From Gemmatimonadota bacterium (GTDB lineage: Bacteria; Gemmatimonadota; Gemmatimonadetes; Gemmatimonadales; Gemmatimonadaceae): a stretch of DNA of 64,000 bases. The translations under genes and the position numbers were made by a program. The stretch spans positions 22,874 to 86,873 of the forward strand of contig JAJTHG010000038.1 in the NCBI GenBank assembly GCA_021298835.1, written 5' to 3'. Numbering within the stretch: the stretch's first letter is position 1; every line of letters starts with the position of its first letter. This document shows positions 9,353-17,406 of the stretch, piece by piece. Below the pieces are notes generated by a model that was not told the origin of the DNA, did not search any database, and saw nothing but the letters and a program-made list of their open reading frames with translations.

Positions 9353-10651
9353 ATGGCGACGAAGGTGGTGATGGAGGCGCTGTCCCCCACGATGGAGGAA
9401 GGGCGCCTGGTGAAGTGGGTCGCCGCCGAGGGATCGGCGGTGAAGCCCGGCGACGTGCTCGCCGAGGTCGAGACCGACAAGGCGGTGATGGAGCTCGTCG
9501 CCCGCGCCGAGGGGGTGCTGCGCACGCAGCTCCTCGCGGAAGGGGCGACGGCGGCGGTCGGCACGCTCCTCGGGGTGATCGCCGGAGCGGACGAGGACAT
9601 CGCCGCGCTCATCGGTGGGGCGGCGGCGGCCAAGCCGGCCGCGACGGCTCCCGCGCCCGCCGCCCCCTCGGCCGCCGCGACGCCCGCGGCCGCGCCCCCG
9701 GCGGCCATTCTGCCGACGGCCGCCCTGCCGACGGCCCTGCCGACGGCCCTGCCGGCCGCCGCCGTGCCGGCGGCCGCGACGCCCGCCGGCAAGGTCAGGT
9801 CGAGCCCGCTGGCCCGCCGCCTCGCCGCCGACAAGGGGGTGGACCTCGCCGCCATCGCCGGCACCGGTCCCAACGGTCGCGTGATCCGGCGCGACATCGA
9901 GGCGGCCCCGGCCGGCGGCACCGCCGCCGCGGCTCCCCGCGCGCCGGCGGCCGTCGCCCCGCCCGCCGGCCCCGACGTCGTGGACGTGCCGCTCACCCAG
10001 ATGCGCAAGACGATCGCGAGGCGCCTGAGCGAGTCCATCGGCCCCATCCCGACCTTCTACCTCACCGCCGAGCTCGACCTCACCCGGGTGCAACAGCTGC
10101 GCGCCTCGATGGCGGCGCTGGGCCCGGAGCACAAGGTGAGCGTCAACGACGTGCTGCTGAAGGCGGTGGCGCTTGCGCTCGTCGAGCACCCCGAGGTGAA
10201 CGCGCACTGGCTGGGCGACCGCATCCGCCGCTTCGCGCGCGTGCACCTCGGCATGGCCGTGGCCACCGACGACGGGCTCATCGTGCCGGTGCTGGCCGAC
10301 GCACACGCGCGGCGGATGACCGACCTCTCCCGCGACGCCAAGCGCCTCGCCGGGCTCGCCCGCGAGCGGAAGCTCACGCCGGAGCAGTACTCCGGTGCCA
10401 CATTCAGCGTCTCGAACCTCGGGATGTTCGGCATCGACCAGTTCACGGCGATCATCAACCCGCCGGAGGTCGCGATCCTCGCCGTCGGCGCGGTCGAGAC
10501 GAAGCCGGTGCACGAAGCCGGCGCGTGGGTGCCGCGCGACGTCATGCGGGTGACGCTGTCGTGCGACCACCGGGCGATTGACGGCGCGGTCGGGGCGAGG
10601 TTCCTGCAGACGGTGCGGCGGTACGTGGAGAATCCGCTGCTGCTGGCGTAG
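9353..10651 (+). CDS. pdhC: dihydrolipoamide acetyltransferase (E2)
   Basis: 432 residues, the core of the pyruvate dehydrogenase complex. It has one N-terminal lipoyl domain with K43 in EVETDKAVMEL as the lipoylation site, then an Ala/Pro-rich flexible linker (about residues 85-145) that includes a 12-bp tandem repeat. The peripheral subunit-binding domain (SPLARRLAADKGVDLAAI, then GPNGRVIRRDI) binds E1/E3. The C-terminal catalytic domain contains the active-site DHRAIDG with H406. The lipoyl lysine motif is ETDKAV rather than the more common ETDKAT. A 2-oxoglutarate or branched-chain E2 is possible in principle, but the flanking pdhA/B and the CDHRAIDGA context favour pyruvate. Confidence 0.92.
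   Translation: MATKVVMEALSPTMEEGRLVKWVAAEGSAVKPGDVLAEVETDKAVMELVARAEGVLRTQLLAEGATAAVGTLLGVIAGADEDIAALIGGAAAAKPAATAPAPAAPSAAATPAAAPPAAILPTAALPTALPTALPAAAVPAAATPAGKVRSSPLARRLAADKGVDLAAIAGTGPNGRVIRRDIEAAPAGGTAAAAPRAPAAVAPPAGPDVVDVPLTQMRKTIARRLSESIGPIPTFYLTAELDLTRVQQLRASMAALGPEHKVSVNDVLLKAVALALVEHPEVNAHWLGDRIRRFARVHLGMAVATDDGLIVPVLADAHARRMTDLSRDAKRLAGLARERKLTPEQYSGATFSVSNLGMFGIDQFTAIINPPEVAILAVGAVETKPVHEAGAWVPRDVMRVTLSCDHRAIDGAVGARFLQTVRRYVENPLLLA
9726..9749 (+). repeat. 12-bp tandem repeat in E2 linker
   Basis: Two exact copies of TGCCGACGGCCC at 9726-9737 and 9738-9749, preceded by a 15-bp variant at 9711-9725. They encode the Leu-Pro-Thr-Ala repeat of the E2 interdomain linker. The period is a multiple of three, so copy-number change would only alter linker length. 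Confidence 0.8.
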
Positions 10652-10695
10652 GGCGCCGGGCCCCGCGTCCTCCCCCATCCCCCTCCCCCGCCCGC

Positions 10696-10701
10696 TAGGT
10701 T
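10696..10701 (+). promoter_or_regulatory. -10 element for lpdA, probably leaderless
   Basis: TAGGTT, identical to the -10 of the tRNA promoter at 60005-60010. It ends six bases before the ATG of lpdA, so transcription would begin at or next to the start codon. No good -35 is visible in the C-rich upstream sequence. Confidence 0.45.
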
Positions 10702-10707
10702 CACCCC

Positions 10708-12111
10708 ATGGCTACCTACGACGTCATCTTCCTCGGCGGCGGCCCCGCCGGCTACGTCGGCGCGATCCGCGCGTCGCAACTCGGCCTCTCGGCGGCCGTC
10801 ATCGAACGCGAAGCCCTCGGCGGCACCTGCGTCCTCTGGGGCTGCATCCCCGCGAAGGCGCTGCTCGAGAGCGCGGGGTTGGCCGAGAAGCTCAAGAAGG
10901 CCAAGGAGCACGGCATCACCCTCGACGGCGTGCACCTCGACTTCGGGCCGGCGATGAAGCGCTCGCGCGCCGTCTCCACCCAGAACTCCAAGGGCGTCGA
11001 GTTCCTCTTCAAGAAGTGGAAGGTCGCCTGGATCAAGGGCACCGGACGCCTCGCCGGCGGCAAGCGCGTGGCGGTCAAGGGCGCCGACGGCAAGGAAGAG
11101 ACGCACGAGGCGAAGAAAGCCGTCGTGATCTCCACCGGCTCCCGCGTGAAGGGGCTGCCGCAGGCCGGGCTCGAGCTCAACAAGACCACCGTCGTCTCGT
11201 CCGACGAGGTGCTCATCGCCGAGAAGGCCCCCAAGACGATGGCGGTCGTCGGCGCCGGCGCGGTGGGCTGCGAGTTCGCCGACGTCTTCGCGGCCTTCGG
11301 CACCAAGGTCACGATCGTCGAGGTCATGGACCGGCTGCTGCCCATCGAAGACGCCGACTGCTCGGCCGAGCTGGGCAAGGCGTTCAAGAAGCGCGGCATC
11401 GAACAGCTCCTCGGTGCCAAGATCACCAAGGCCGACGTCCGCCCGAACGGGGTGACGCTGCACGTCGAGTCCGGAGGCCAGAAGCACACGCTCGAGGTCG
11501 AGCAGGTGCTCGTCGCCGCCGGCCGCGCACCGAACGTCGAGGGGATCGGCCTCAAGGAAGCCGGCGTCCAGCTCACCGACCGCGGCTTCATCAAGGTCAA
11601 CCAGCGGCTCGAGACCACGACGCCCGGCATCTACGCCATCGGCGACGTCGCCGGCCCGCCGATGCTCGCGCACAAGGGCTCGCGCGAAGGCCACGTGGTG
11701 GCCGAGATCATCGCCGGTGCGCCGTACCACCCGGTCAACTACGGCAACATCCCGAGCGCCACCTATTGCCACCCCGAGGTCGCCTCCATCGGCCTGACCG
11801 AGGCGCAGTGCAAGGAGCAGAAGCTCGACTACAAGATCGGCAAGTTCCCCTTCTCTGCCAACGGCCGCGCCCGCACCTCGGGGGAGACCGACGGTTTCGT
11901 GAAGATCATCCGCGGGGCGAAGCACGGCGAGATCCTCGGCGCCCACCTGGTCGGGCCGCACGTGACGGAGCTGCTGCACGAGCTCGTCGTCGCCCGCGAG
12001 AACGAGTTCACCGTCGAGGAGATCGACCTCGCGGTCCACGCCCACCCCACGCTCTCCGAGGCGGTGGCCGAGGCGGTGCTCGACTCGATGGGCAAGATGC
12101 TGCATGCCTGA
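10708..12111 (+). CDS. lpdA: dihydrolipoyl dehydrogenase (E3)
   Basis: 467 residues. This flavoprotein reoxidises dihydrolipoamide on E2 and passes electrons to NAD+. The FAD fold is at the N-terminus (VIFLGGGPAGYVGAIRA); the redox disulphide is C41/C46 in GGTCVLWGCIPAKAL, where the usual GGTCLNVGCIPSK is modified. The NAD fold is AVVGAGAVGCEFADVFAAFG, and the C-terminal HAHPTLSE supplies the catalytic H446/E451 pair. It sits 57 bases after pdhC and may have its own promoter. Its stop lies inside the lipB coding region (8-base overlap). Confidence 0.93.
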   Translation: MATYDVIFLGGGPAGYVGAIRASQLGLSAAVIEREALGGTCVLWGCIPAKALLESAGLAEKLKKAKEHGITLDGVHLDFGPAMKRSRAVSTQNSKGVEFLFKKWKVAWIKGTGRLAGGKRVAVKGADGKEETHEAKKAVVISTGSRVKGLPQAGLELNKTTVVSSDEVLIAEKAPKTMAVVGAGAVGCEFADVFAAFGTKVTIVEVMDRLLPIEDADCSAELGKAFKKRGIEQLLGAKITKADVRPNGVTLHVESGGQKHTLEVEQVLVAAGRAPNVEGIGLKEAGVQLTDRGFIKVNQRLETTTPGIYAIGDVAGPPMLAHKGSREGHVVAEIIAGAPYHPVNYGNIPSATYCHPEVASIGLTEAQCKEQKLDYKIGKFPFSANGRARTSGETDGFVKIIRGAKHGEILGAHLVGPHVTELLHELVVARENEFTVEEIDLAVHAHPTLSEAVAEAVLDSMGKMLHA

Positions 12112-12832
12112 CGCGCCATCGGCGCGCGCGCTGTGGGTGTGCGACCTGGGCCTCGTCGACTACGACGAGGCCCTTGGTCTTCAACGGGCGGTCGCGCGGG
12201 CGCGCATCACGGGGGAGATCCCGCAGGACGTGCTGCTGCTGTGCGAGCATCCGCCGGTGGTGACGCTCGGCCGGTCGAGCAAGGCGGGACACCTGCTGCT
12301 GCCGGCGCCGGCGCTCGCCGCGCGGGGGATCGCCCTCCGCGAGGTCGAGCGCGGCGGCGACGTGACGCTCCACGCGCCCGGCCAGCTCGTCGGGTACCCG
12401 GTCGTGGACCTCAAGCGCCACCGGCAGGACCTGCACTGGTACCTGCGGCAGATCGAGCAGGGGCTGATCGACGCGATGGCGGCGCTGGGCCTGCCGTGCG
12501 CGCGCCGCGCCGGGCTCACGGGCGTCTGGGTGGCCGACCGCAAGCTGGCGAGCATCGGGGTCCATGCCCGCGACTGGGTCACGTGGCACGGCTTCGCGCT
12601 CAACGTCTCGACCGACCTGTCGCTGTTCGACGTGATCGTGCCGTGCGGCATCGCCGACGTCACGATGACCTCGGTGACGCGCGAACTGGGGGCCTCGGCG
12701 CCGGCGGGGCCGGCAGTCACCGCCGCCGTCGTCGCCGGGGTTGCCGGGACCTTCGGGCTCGCGGCCCTGCCGGTCGCTCGCGCGGCGCTCGCGGCGGAGG
12801 CGCCGGCCCTTCCCCGCCCGGGCGCGCCGTAG
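12104..12832 (+). CDS. lipB: octanoyl-ACP:protein octanoyltransferase
   Basis: 242 residues. It transfers octanoyl from acyl carrier protein to lipoyl-domain lysines, the step before LipA. The family signature RGGDVTLHAPGQLVGYPVVDL is at residues 83-103. K147 in DRKLASIGV and C181 in VPCGI match the catalytic lysine and cysteine. A roughly 45-residue Ala/Gly/Pro-rich tail after the core is longer than usual and of no obvious function. The gene overlaps lpdA by eight bases. With lipA at the front it completes a self-sufficient lipoylation set for the complex between them. Confidence 0.94.
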   Translation: MPDAPSARALWVCDLGLVDYDEALGLQRAVARARITGEIPQDVLLLCEHPPVVTLGRSSKAGHLLLPAPALAARGIALREVERGGDVTLHAPGQLVGYPVVDLKRHRQDLHWYLRQIEQGLIDAMAALGLPCARRAGLTGVWVADRKLASIGVHARDWVTWHGFALNVSTDLSLFDVIVPCGIADVTMTSVTRELGASAPAGPAVTAAVVAGVAGTFGLAALPVARAALAAEAPALPRPGAP

Positions 12833-12853
12833 ATTGCCGCTCGCGCCCGCCGG

Positions 12854-14992
12854 ATGCCGCGCCCCGGCTGCCGGCGTCCCCGGCGTCGCCCCTCCCCCGT
12901 GTCCGACCTCCCGCGCATCTACCAGCCCAAGCCCCGCGACGTCGCCGCCAGCACCGACCTGGAGCGCGACTTCGCCGGGCTCAACGTCGAGCAGCAGCGG
13001 GCCGTCGTGCATCCCGGCGGCCCGCTGCTGATCGTCGCCGGTGCCGGCACGGGCAAGACGCGCACGCTGGTGCACCGGGTGGCGCACCTGATCGAGGGGG
13101 GCGTCGCCCCCGAACGCATCCTGCTCCTGACCTTCACGCGCCGCGCCGCGCAGGAGATGCTCTCGCGGGCGGAGCGGCTCGTGGGAGCCGCGAGCGCGCG
13201 CGTGCACGGCGGGACCTTCCACGGCACCGCCAACCGGCTCCTGCGCCGGTACGGGCCGTCGGCCGGCCTCCCGTCGGACTTCACGATCCTCGACCAGGCC
13301 GACGCCGAGGACCTCATGCAGTTCGCGCGCGCCGCGGCCGGCCCGGGCAAGCCGCACGAGAAGCGCTTCCCGAAGAAGGAGACGCTGCACTGGCTGTACT
13401 CGCGCCACGTGAACACGGAGATCCCGCTCGAGACGCTGCTCGGCGACGAGCTGCCCGCCTTCGTCGAGCACGAGCCCGCCATCCGCGCGGTGCTGCGGGA
13501 GTACACGCGGCGCAAGGCCGAGCGCAACCTGCTCGACTACGACGACCTGTTGCTCTCGTGGGCGATGCTGCTCGAGCGCGGCGGCGAGCTGGCCGACCGG
13601 ATGGCCGCGCTCTACGACCACGTCCTGGTGGACGAATATCAGGACACCAACGCGCTGCAGGCGCGCATCCTGCGCGGCATGGTGGGCCGCGGGGGCGCCC
13701 CCGCGAACCTCACCGTGGTCGGCGACGATGCGCAGAGCATCTACTCGTTCCGCGGCGCGACGGTGCGCAACATCCTCGACTTCCCGCGCGACTTCGGCGG
13801 GGCGACGCTGGTGGCGCTCGAGCAGAACTACCGCTCGACGCCCGCCATTCTCGACGTGTCGAACGCCGTCATGGCCAAGGCGTCGGAGGGCTTCCGCAAG
13901 GCGCTCTGGACCTCGCGCACCGGGGGCGAGCGCCCGTGGCTCGTGACCGCGCGCGACGAGCCGCAGCAGACCCGGTTCATCGCCGACCGCATCCTCGAAC
14001 TCTACGAGGAGGGGATCGCGCTGTCGGGGATGGCGGTGCTCGTGCGCGCCGGCTTCATGAGCGCCGACCTCGAGATCGAGTTGCAGCGCCGCGGCATCCC
14101 GTTCGACAAGTGGGGGGGGCTCAAGTTCCTCGAGGCGGCGCACGTCAAGGACGTGCTCGCCTTTCTGCGGATCCTCGAGAACCCGCGCGACGAGGTGAGC
14201 TGGTACCGGATCCTGCTGCTGATGCCGGGAATCGGCGAGGCCACGGCGCGCTCGGCCGTCGAGGCGATGTCGGCCGGGGCCTGGGCACCGGCCGCCTTCC
14301 GCCACTTCGCGCCGCCGGCGCGCGCGCAGGCCGCCCACCGCGCGCTGGCCGCCCTGCTCGACTCGCTCCGCGAGACCGTCGCGGTGGGCGACGGCGTCGG
14401 CGGCGCGGTGGGGCTCGAGATCGCGCGGGTGCGGACCCTCTACGACGAGCTCCTGCGCGAGAAGTACGACCGCCCCGAGGCCCGGCTCGCCGACCTCGAC
14501 CAGCTGCAGACGATCGCGTCGGGCTACCCGGACCGCGCCAGCTTCCTCACCGCCATCGCCCTCGAGCCGCCGCAGGCGACGCAGGACCTCGCGCAGGGCG
14601 AGGACGGGCCGGACGACGCGCTCGTGATCTCGACGATCCACTCCGCGAAGGGACGCGAATGGGATGTCGTCTTCATGCCGTGGGCCGTGGACGGCTACCT
14701 CCCGCTCGCCCGGTCGCTCGCCACCCCCGAGGGTGCCGAGGAGGAGCGCCGGCTCTGTTACGTCGCCCTCACGCGCGCCCGGCACCAGCTGTACGTCACC
14801 TACCCGCTCAACGCCTACGCCACACGGCGCGGCGCCGACTATTCGCTCGACCAGGTGAGCCGCTACCTCGACCGCGACGTCCGCGAGCTGATGCTGCGCG
14901 TCGCGCTCGGCGACGACGACCGCCCCGCGCGCGACGACGCCCCGGTGCGCGCGCCGATCGACCTGCGCGCGCTGCTCGGCGGCCGCTTCTAG
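12854..14992 (+). CDS. UvrD/PcrA-family superfamily 1 DNA helicase
   Basis: 712 residues from ATG 12854; a GTG at 12899 would remove a basic 15-residue leader and start MSDLPRIYQ, which is equally plausible. All SF1A motifs are present: Walker A GAGTGKTRT, Ia LLTFTRRAAQEML, Walker B VDEYQDTNALQ, motif III GDDAQSIYSFRGA, motif IV EQNYRST, motif V TIHSAKGREWDVVF and motif VI LCYVALTRAR. It would unwind DNA 3' to 5' in repair or replication restart. It is a little shorter than E. coli UvrD and lacks the Tudor-like PcrA tail. The gene starts 21 bases after lipB and is followed within five bases by the histidine kinase gene. Confidence 0.9.
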   Translation: MPRPGCRRPRRRPSPVSDLPRIYQPKPRDVAASTDLERDFAGLNVEQQRAVVHPGGPLLIVAGAGTGKTRTLVHRVAHLIEGGVAPERILLLTFTRRAAQEMLSRAERLVGAASARVHGGTFHGTANRLLRRYGPSAGLPSDFTILDQADAEDLMQFARAAAGPGKPHEKRFPKKETLHWLYSRHVNTEIPLETLLGDELPAFVEHEPAIRAVLREYTRRKAERNLLDYDDLLLSWAMLLERGGELADRMAALYDHVLVDEYQDTNALQARILRGMVGRGGAPANLTVVGDDAQSIYSFRGATVRNILDFPRDFGGATLVALEQNYRSTPAILDVSNAVMAKASEGFRKALWTSRTGGERPWLVTARDEPQQTRFIADRILELYEEGIALSGMAVLVRAGFMSADLEIELQRRGIPFDKWGGLKFLEAAHVKDVLAFLRILENPRDEVSWYRILLLMPGIGEATARSAVEAMSAGAWAPAAFRHFAPPARAQAAHRALAALLDSLRETVAVGDGVGGAVGLEIARVRTLYDELLREKYDRPEARLADLDQLQTIASGYPDRASFLTAIALEPPQATQDLAQGEDGPDDALVISTIHSAKGREWDVVFMPWAVDGYLPLARSLATPEGAEEERRLCYVALTRARHQLYVTYPLNAYATRRGADYSLDQVSRYLDRDVRELMLRVALGDDDRPARDDAPVRAPIDLRALLGGRF

Positions 14993-14997
14993 CCCGC

Positions 14998-16674
14998 ATG
15001 CCGCCGGACCTGCACCCCGCCGTCCTGCAGGCGGCCGTCGTCCTCGGCCTCGGACTCGTCAGCGCGCTGCTCGCGCGCACGTACCGCAAGCCCGTCTTCG
15101 CGTGGTGGACCGCCGCGTGGACGCTCTATCTCCTGCGCCTGCTCGCCATCCTGGCGTTCGTGCGCACCGGGGCACCGGTGCTCCTGTTCTGGCATCAGGT
15201 ACTCACCGGGTGGAGCGCGCTCGCGCTGCTCGGCACGGCGCTCGTGTTCGCCGAGCGCCTGGTGTTCCGGCCGTGGCTCCTCGGGGTGGCGGCGATCCCC
15301 CTCGCGTGGGCGTGGGTCGCGATGGGCCAGCTCGACAACGTCGGGCTGGCGGCGATCCCGGCGGCGTTCTTCCTGGCCGGCGCGACGGCCCACACCGGCT
15401 GGGTCTTCCTGCGGTACGCACTCGCCACCGGCTCGCCCGGGGGCGGCGTCCTCGCCGGCGCGTACGGACTGTGGGCGCTGCACCACCTCGACTACCCCAT
15501 CCTCCGGGCGCGCGGCGCGTGGATCCCGTGGGGCTACTACCTCGACATCCTGCTCGCGCTGGCCGTCGGCGCGGGGATGCTCCTGCTGGTGGCCGACGAC
15601 CTGCGGCGCGGGATCGCGGCGCTCGCGACCGTCTCCCGCGAACTCGCCCCGGGAGCGGCGCGGCCTCGGCCGGCGCTGCTCGACGCCATCCTCGGGCAGC
15701 TGCTCACGCTCCCGTCCGTGCGCGGGGCGGCGTACTACCGGCGCGACACCGGCGGCGCGCTCTCGTGCGAGCGCGGGGCGGGGGCCTGCGAGGGATGGTC
15801 CGGCCCGTTCCCCGACCGCGTCCCCTTCCCGTTCAGCGCGACCCTGCGCGTGCCGCAGGGGGCCGGCGCGGCGGGGGCCCTGCTCATCGTCGGCGACGCG
15901 CGCAACCCGTTCGCCGCCCTCGACCGCCGGTTCCTCGCGGCACTCGGCGAGCAGATCGGCACGGCGCTCGACGCCGCGACCCTGCAGGTCGGCCTCGCCC
16001 AGCGCACGCGCGAACTCGAACGGCTGCAGGGACTCATGGTGCGCCAGCACGAGGAGGAACGTCGCCGGTTCGCGCGGGAGCTGCACGACGAGTCGGCGCA
16101 GGTGCTGGCCGCCGTGAAGATGGAACTCGCCGTCCTGCACGAGCGCCTCGCCCCCGAGGACGCCGTGCGGCTCGAGGACGCGCTCGCGCTCCTGTCCGGC
16201 GGCATCCGCGGCATCCGCGCCGTCGCGCGCGACCTGCGCCCCGCGCTGCTCGACGACCTGGGCCTCGTCCCCGCGCTCGCGTCGCTGTGCGCCGACTTCC
16301 GCGACCGGAGCGGACTCGACGTCGTCGTCGCCATGCCCGATCCGGCGACGCTTCCGAAGGTGAGCCCGGAGGGGGAGCTCGCCCTCTTCCGCGCGCTGCA
16401 GGAGGCGCTCGCCAACGTCGCCCGCCATGCCGACGCGCGCTCGGTGCGCGTGCGGCTGGTGCACGCCGGCGACGGCCTGACCCTCGACGTCCGCGACGAC
16501 GGCCGCGGCCTGGCGGGTTCCGCGAGCCCCGGCACCGACGGAACCGCCCACGTCGGGCTGGCCGGCATGCGCGAGCGCGTCGCCGCCCTCGGGGGCGACG
16601 TCGTCGTGGCCGGCGCCGAGGGGGGCGGCGCGGCGGTCACCGTCCGCTTGCCCTTGGCGCGGCCCTCCGCCTGA
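14998..16674 (+). CDS. NarL-type membrane histidine kinase
   Basis: 558 residues from ATG 14998. The N-terminal 200 residues hold about seven hydrophobic helices with no large periplasmic loop, suggesting an intramembrane sensor. A GAF-like stretch (about 220-320) follows, then a coiled coil. The HisKA_3 dimerisation domain has phospho-acceptor H363 in FARELHDESAQ. The HATPase domain has ALQEALANVARHADA (N box) and VRDDGRGL (G1). It partners the response regulator 13 bases downstream. The signal is unknown. The lack of a periplasmic domain argues for a membrane-state or lipophilic cue, which is inference. Confidence 0.88.
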   Translation: MPPDLHPAVLQAAVVLGLGLVSALLARTYRKPVFAWWTAAWTLYLLRLLAILAFVRTGAPVLLFWHQVLTGWSALALLGTALVFAERLVFRPWLLGVAAIPLAWAWVAMGQLDNVGLAAIPAAFFLAGATAHTGWVFLRYALATGSPGGGVLAGAYGLWALHHLDYPILRARGAWIPWGYYLDILLALAVGAGMLLLVADDLRRGIAALATVSRELAPGAARPRPALLDAILGQLLTLPSVRGAAYYRRDTGGALSCERGAGACEGWSGPFPDRVPFPFSATLRVPQGAGAAGALLIVGDARNPFAALDRRFLAALGEQIGTALDAATLQVGLAQRTRELERLQGLMVRQHEEERRRFARELHDESAQVLAAVKMELAVLHERLAPEDAVRLEDALALLSGGIRGIRAVARDLRPALLDDLGLVPALASLCADFRDRSGLDVVVAMPDPATLPKVSPEGELALFRALQEALANVARHADARSVRVRLVHAGDGLTLDVRDDGRGLAGSASPGTDGTAHVGLAGMRERVAALGGDVVVAGAEGGGAAVTVRLPLARPSA

Positions 16675-16687
16675 TTACCCGCCACCC

Positions 16688-17335
16688 ATGGCTCCCCCAT
16701 CCCCCATCCGCGTCCTGCTCGTGGACGACCACCACCTCGTGCGCGCCGGCATCCGCTCGGTGCTCGCGATGGACGCCGAGTTCGACGTCGTCGGCGAGGC
16801 CGGCAGCATCGGCGAGGCGCTCACGCTCATCGAGCGGCAGGCGCCGCACGTGATCGTCCTCGACCTCTCGCTCCCGGACGCCAGCGGCGTCAGCGGCCTG
16901 ACGCGCGTGCGCGGCGCGGCCCCCGACGCCCGGGTGCTGATCCTCTCGATGCACGACGACCCGGAGTACGCCCGCCAGGCGGTGCGTGCCGGGGCGAGCG
17001 GCTACCTGCTCAAGGACGACGCCGCCACCGACCTGCGCTCGGCGGTGCGCACGGCGATCATGGGCGGGACCTTCTTCTCGCCGCCGATGGCCCGCGCCCT
17101 CGCCGAGCGCTCGAGCGGGCGCGACGCGGCGTCGCTCGACGTGCTGTCGCAGCGCGAGAAGGAGGTGCTCGCCGGCATCGCGCGCGGCCTCACCAACAAG
17201 GAGATCGCCGCCGAGCTGGGGATCGGGCGCCGCACGGTGGAGAGCCACCGCGAGAACCTCATGGACAAGCTCGGCATCCGCACGGTCGCCGGGCTCACGA
17301 AGTTCGCGATCGAGAGCGGGCTCGTCCGCGGCTGA
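16688..17335 (+). CDS. LuxR/NarL-family response regulator
   Basis: 215 residues. Receiver domain 1-125 with the acidic pair in VLLVDDHH, phospho-acceptor D59 in VIVLDLSLPDASG, the Ser/Thr position in LILSMHDD and K in GYLLKDDA. The C-terminal LuxR helix-turn-helix is LSQREKEVLAGIARGLTNKE, followed by the recognition helix around RRTVESHRENL. It is cotranscribed with the kinase. The stop codon lies inside the first copy of a 13-bp tandem repeat. Confidence 0.92.
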   Translation: MAPPSPIRVLLVDDHHLVRAGIRSVLAMDAEFDVVGEAGSIGEALTLIERQAPHVIVLDLSLPDASGVSGLTRVRGAAPDARVLILSMHDDPEYARQAVRAGASGYLLKDDAATDLRSAVRTAIMGGTFFSPPMARALAERSSGRDAASLDVLSQREKEVLAGIARGLTNKEIAAELGIGRRTVESHRENLMDKLGIRTVAGLTKFAIESGLVRG

Positions 17336-17396
17336 GCGCCGCGGCTGAGCGCCGCGGCTGAGCGCCGCGGCTGAGCGCCGCGGCTGAGCGCCGCGG
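17332..17396. repeat. five exact 13-bp tandem repeats, hairpin-forming
   Basis: CTGAGCGCCGCGG is repeated five times without a mismatch, beginning at the last coding bases of the response regulator gene. Neighbouring units create GCGGC-TGAGC-GCCGC stem-loops on both strands, and the array sits between two convergent genes. It could act as a two-way terminator or RNA stabiliser. The 13-bp period is not a multiple of three, consistent with its lying outside the coding frame. Confidence 0.9.
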
Positions 17397-17406
17397 ACGC
17401 GTCGCG

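Noticed and set aside
12133..14997. Plus-strand frame extending the histidine kinase far upstream through the helicase
   Set aside because: The translation is low-complexity Arg/Ala/Gly and antagonistic to the clear UvrD motifs in the other frame. The kinase starts at ATG 14998.
17332..17396. CRISPR array or direct-repeat attachment site
   Set aside because: The 13-bp units are contiguous without spacers; no cas genes or integrase are present.
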